This document shows positions 6,151-7,266 of a stretch of 7,266 nucleotides of DNA, piece by piece. Source of the stretch: JAHDNZ01 sp036721855. Its GTDB lineage: Bacteria > Bacillota > DTU065. The notes under the pieces are model-generated. The model saw only the letters and a list, made by a program, of their open reading frames with translations. It did no database searches and was not told the DNA's origin. Both the position numbers and the translations under genes were made by a program. Position 1 is the first letter of the stretch, and each line of letters opens with the position of its first letter. The DNA lies in assembly GCA_036721855.1 (NCBI GenBank), contig DAIMKF010000053.1, positions 1 through 7,266 on the forward strand, given 5' to 3'.

Positions 6151-6924
6151 ATGTTGCCAATGCTAAAAAGCAAAGCAAGTTTAGTTACAATAGTCTTAGG
6201 TTTTCTAATTTTACTGTCTTCTTCACTTGAAGCTCTAGATATTAAAGAGCATATTGCCTACGCCGATTATCTCTATTCGCGTTTCTTATTAGAACGAGAA
6301 GCTAATTATATTACGGAAGCCTACAATTATTTACAACAATGCGTTGCTATCTGGCCAAAATCATATGAAATATTATGGCGTTTGGCTAGAGCTATAAACG
6401 AATATGGAGAAGTAGTTGAGAAGCCACTCATTTATTGGAAAGAAGGACTTAATTTAGCAGAAAAAGCAGTTAGTCTTGAACCACAAAGAGCTGAAGGCTA
6501 TCTTTGGCTAGCTATATTGAAGGGCCAAATAGGCAGGAAAAATGGTATCTTAAACAGTCTTAGTTCTGCAAAACAGATGAGAGAATTACTAGAAATTGTA
6601 TTAACCCTTGAACCACAACATGCATATGCTAATTATATCTTATCCACTTTATATCGTTTGGTCCCTGGGCAGCCGATTTCTTTTGGAAATAATAAAATAG
6701 CATTAGATTATGCGAAAAAAGCCGTTGAGCTGGAGCCTAATAGTCCTTTTCTTCTTTGGAATCTCTATGAAACCTCAATTTCTGGAAGAGAAAAAGATAA
6801 AGCCAAAGTGATATTGGAAAAAATATATCTTTTACCTAATTATGAACCTTTTTCACACCTTTATAATCAACCGTTTCCTGCAGAAATTAAAAAAAAGGCG
6901 GCAATTGCTTTAAGTAAGTATTAA
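6151..6924 (+). CDS. secreted TPR-repeat protein
   Basis: Encodes 257 aa: a signal peptide (positive MLPMLKSK, core 9-25, cleavage near Ala28) and then an all-helical body with three to four degenerate tetratricopeptide-like repeats. The clearest are about 97-130, containing AEKAVSLEPQRAEGYLWLA, and about 181-213, containing ALDYAKKAVELEPNSP; weaker ones are at about 56-89 and 138-171. The stretch LVPGQPISFGNNKIALDYA (170-188) between repeats recalls RMDN- or TatT-like TPR proteins, but I do not claim membership. No lipobox Cys is seen, so it should be soluble in the periplasm. The start is set by GGAGG (6138-6142) 8 nt upstream; Met4 is a poorer choice. It is the last gene of the operon, 18 bp after the barrel gene, with tandem TAA TAA stops and a terminator 44 bp on. 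TPR proteins usually scaffold complexes, so it may join the carrier to the barrel; this is inferred. Confidence 0.82.
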   Translation: MLPMLKSKASLVTIVLGFLILLSSSLEALDIKEHIAYADYLYSRFLLEREANYITEAYNYLQQCVAIWPKSYEILWRLARAINEYGEVVEKPLIYWKEGLNLAEKAVSLEPQRAEGYLWLAILKGQIGRKNGILNSLSSAKQMRELLEIVLTLEPQHAYANYILSTLYRLVPGQPISFGNNKIALDYAKKAVELEPNSPFLLWNLYETSISGREKDKAKVILEKIYLLPNYEPFSHLYNQPFPAEIKKKAAIALSKY

Positions 6925-6965
6925 TAAGAACCTAATATTACAGAATCTACTCGGACGATTTATTA

Positions 6966-7006
6966 AAACAGAGGTCTTGTTTTTATATACAAGACCTCGT
7001 TTATTT
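6966..7006 (+). terminator. rho-independent terminator ending the four-gene operon
   Basis: GAGGTCTTGT (6971-6980) and ACAAGACCTC (6989-6998) form a perfect 10-bp stem with an 8-nt T/A loop. The stem can extend as AAAC/GTTT beyond one unpaired A, and is followed by TTTATTT (7000-7006). Its place 42 bp after the TPR gene's stop marks the operon end. Confidence 0.88.
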
Positions 7007-7266
7007 CTCATAAAGCTCATTGACCTAAGCTGGAAGAAGATGTTTTAATTGTTATGAAAATTAGTGTAGGTTAAATCTTTCAAAGTGATCATTAAGTTAG
7101 CTCATTTGTTTTGAATAAAACTTCTCTTGATAAAAACTGAGACTTTTTAAGAATAAATATAGAGGAATTAAAGAGTATTTATGTCGAACTACTTAGTTAG
7201 GGAAATATTATTTTGCTTCATTGTAAAATGAAGTTGAACTAAAAAAAGATCCACAGTGATCGATTT
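7007..7266. other. AT-rich non-coding stretch, no gene recognised
   Basis: Together with 6925-6965 this is the only stretch beyond 300 bases without a gene. Stops are frequent in the frames I read. The only start with a nearby purine-rich site (GAGGAA 7162-7167, ATG 7181) gives 16 codons and the spacing is too long. A 7-bp hairpin, CTTCATT/AATGAAG around GTAA (7216-7233), has no T run after it. TTGATA at 7127-7132 lacks a good -10 at proper spacing. It is probably the upstream region of a gene beyond the window. Confidence 0.5.

Noticed and set aside
7181..7231. Short open frame of 16 codons in the right-hand intergenic region
   Set aside because: Too short, with the GAGGAA site 13 nt away and no supporting pattern; its end overlaps a small hairpin.

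Overview
The window is AT-rich by eye and carries five complete protein genes, all on the + strand. Ribosome binding sites are strong and AGGAGG-like, and the intrinsic terminators are clear. Three of the last four genes encode Sec-type signal peptides, and one of these looks like an outer-membrane beta-barrel ending in Phe. This suggests a low-GC bacterium with two membranes, for example a diderm Firmicute such as the Halanaerobiales. That placement is inference; no rRNA or marker gene is present to fix it.

Region 1 (1-1615): possibly the last codons of an upstream gene (2-46), an intrinsic terminator (98-127), and a complete MATE-family multidrug/cation antiporter (188-1588). The MATE gene ends in a perfect 15-bp hairpin that overlaps its stop codon, so it forms its own transcription unit.

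Region 2 (1616-1853): an intergenic control region. It has an A/T-rich stretch, a sigma-70-like promoter (TTGACT-17-TAAACT), and two 20-bp inverted repeats 36 bp apart with the 7-4-7 layout of TetR-family operators. The first repeat begins about where transcription should start, so repression is the likely mode. No TetR-type regulator gene lies in the window.

Region 3 (1854-7006): a tight four-gene operon closed by an intrinsic terminator. The order is an MMPL/RND-superfamily exporter (758 aa, inner membrane), a LolA-like periplasmic lipoprotein-sorting/lipid-carrier homologue (256 aa), a DUF1302-like outer-membrane beta-barrel candidate (402 aa), and a secreted TPR protein (257 aa). Gaps are 7, 15 and 18 bp. 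Together they look like a trans-envelope route for a lipid or other hydrophobic cargo: an inner-membrane pump, a periplasmic carrier, an outer-membrane component and a periplasmic helical adaptor. The cargo cannot be read from the sequence. The operators resemble Bacillus FadR boxes, which hints at control by a fatty-acyl ligand.

Region 4 (7007-7266): no convincing gene; one short hairpin.
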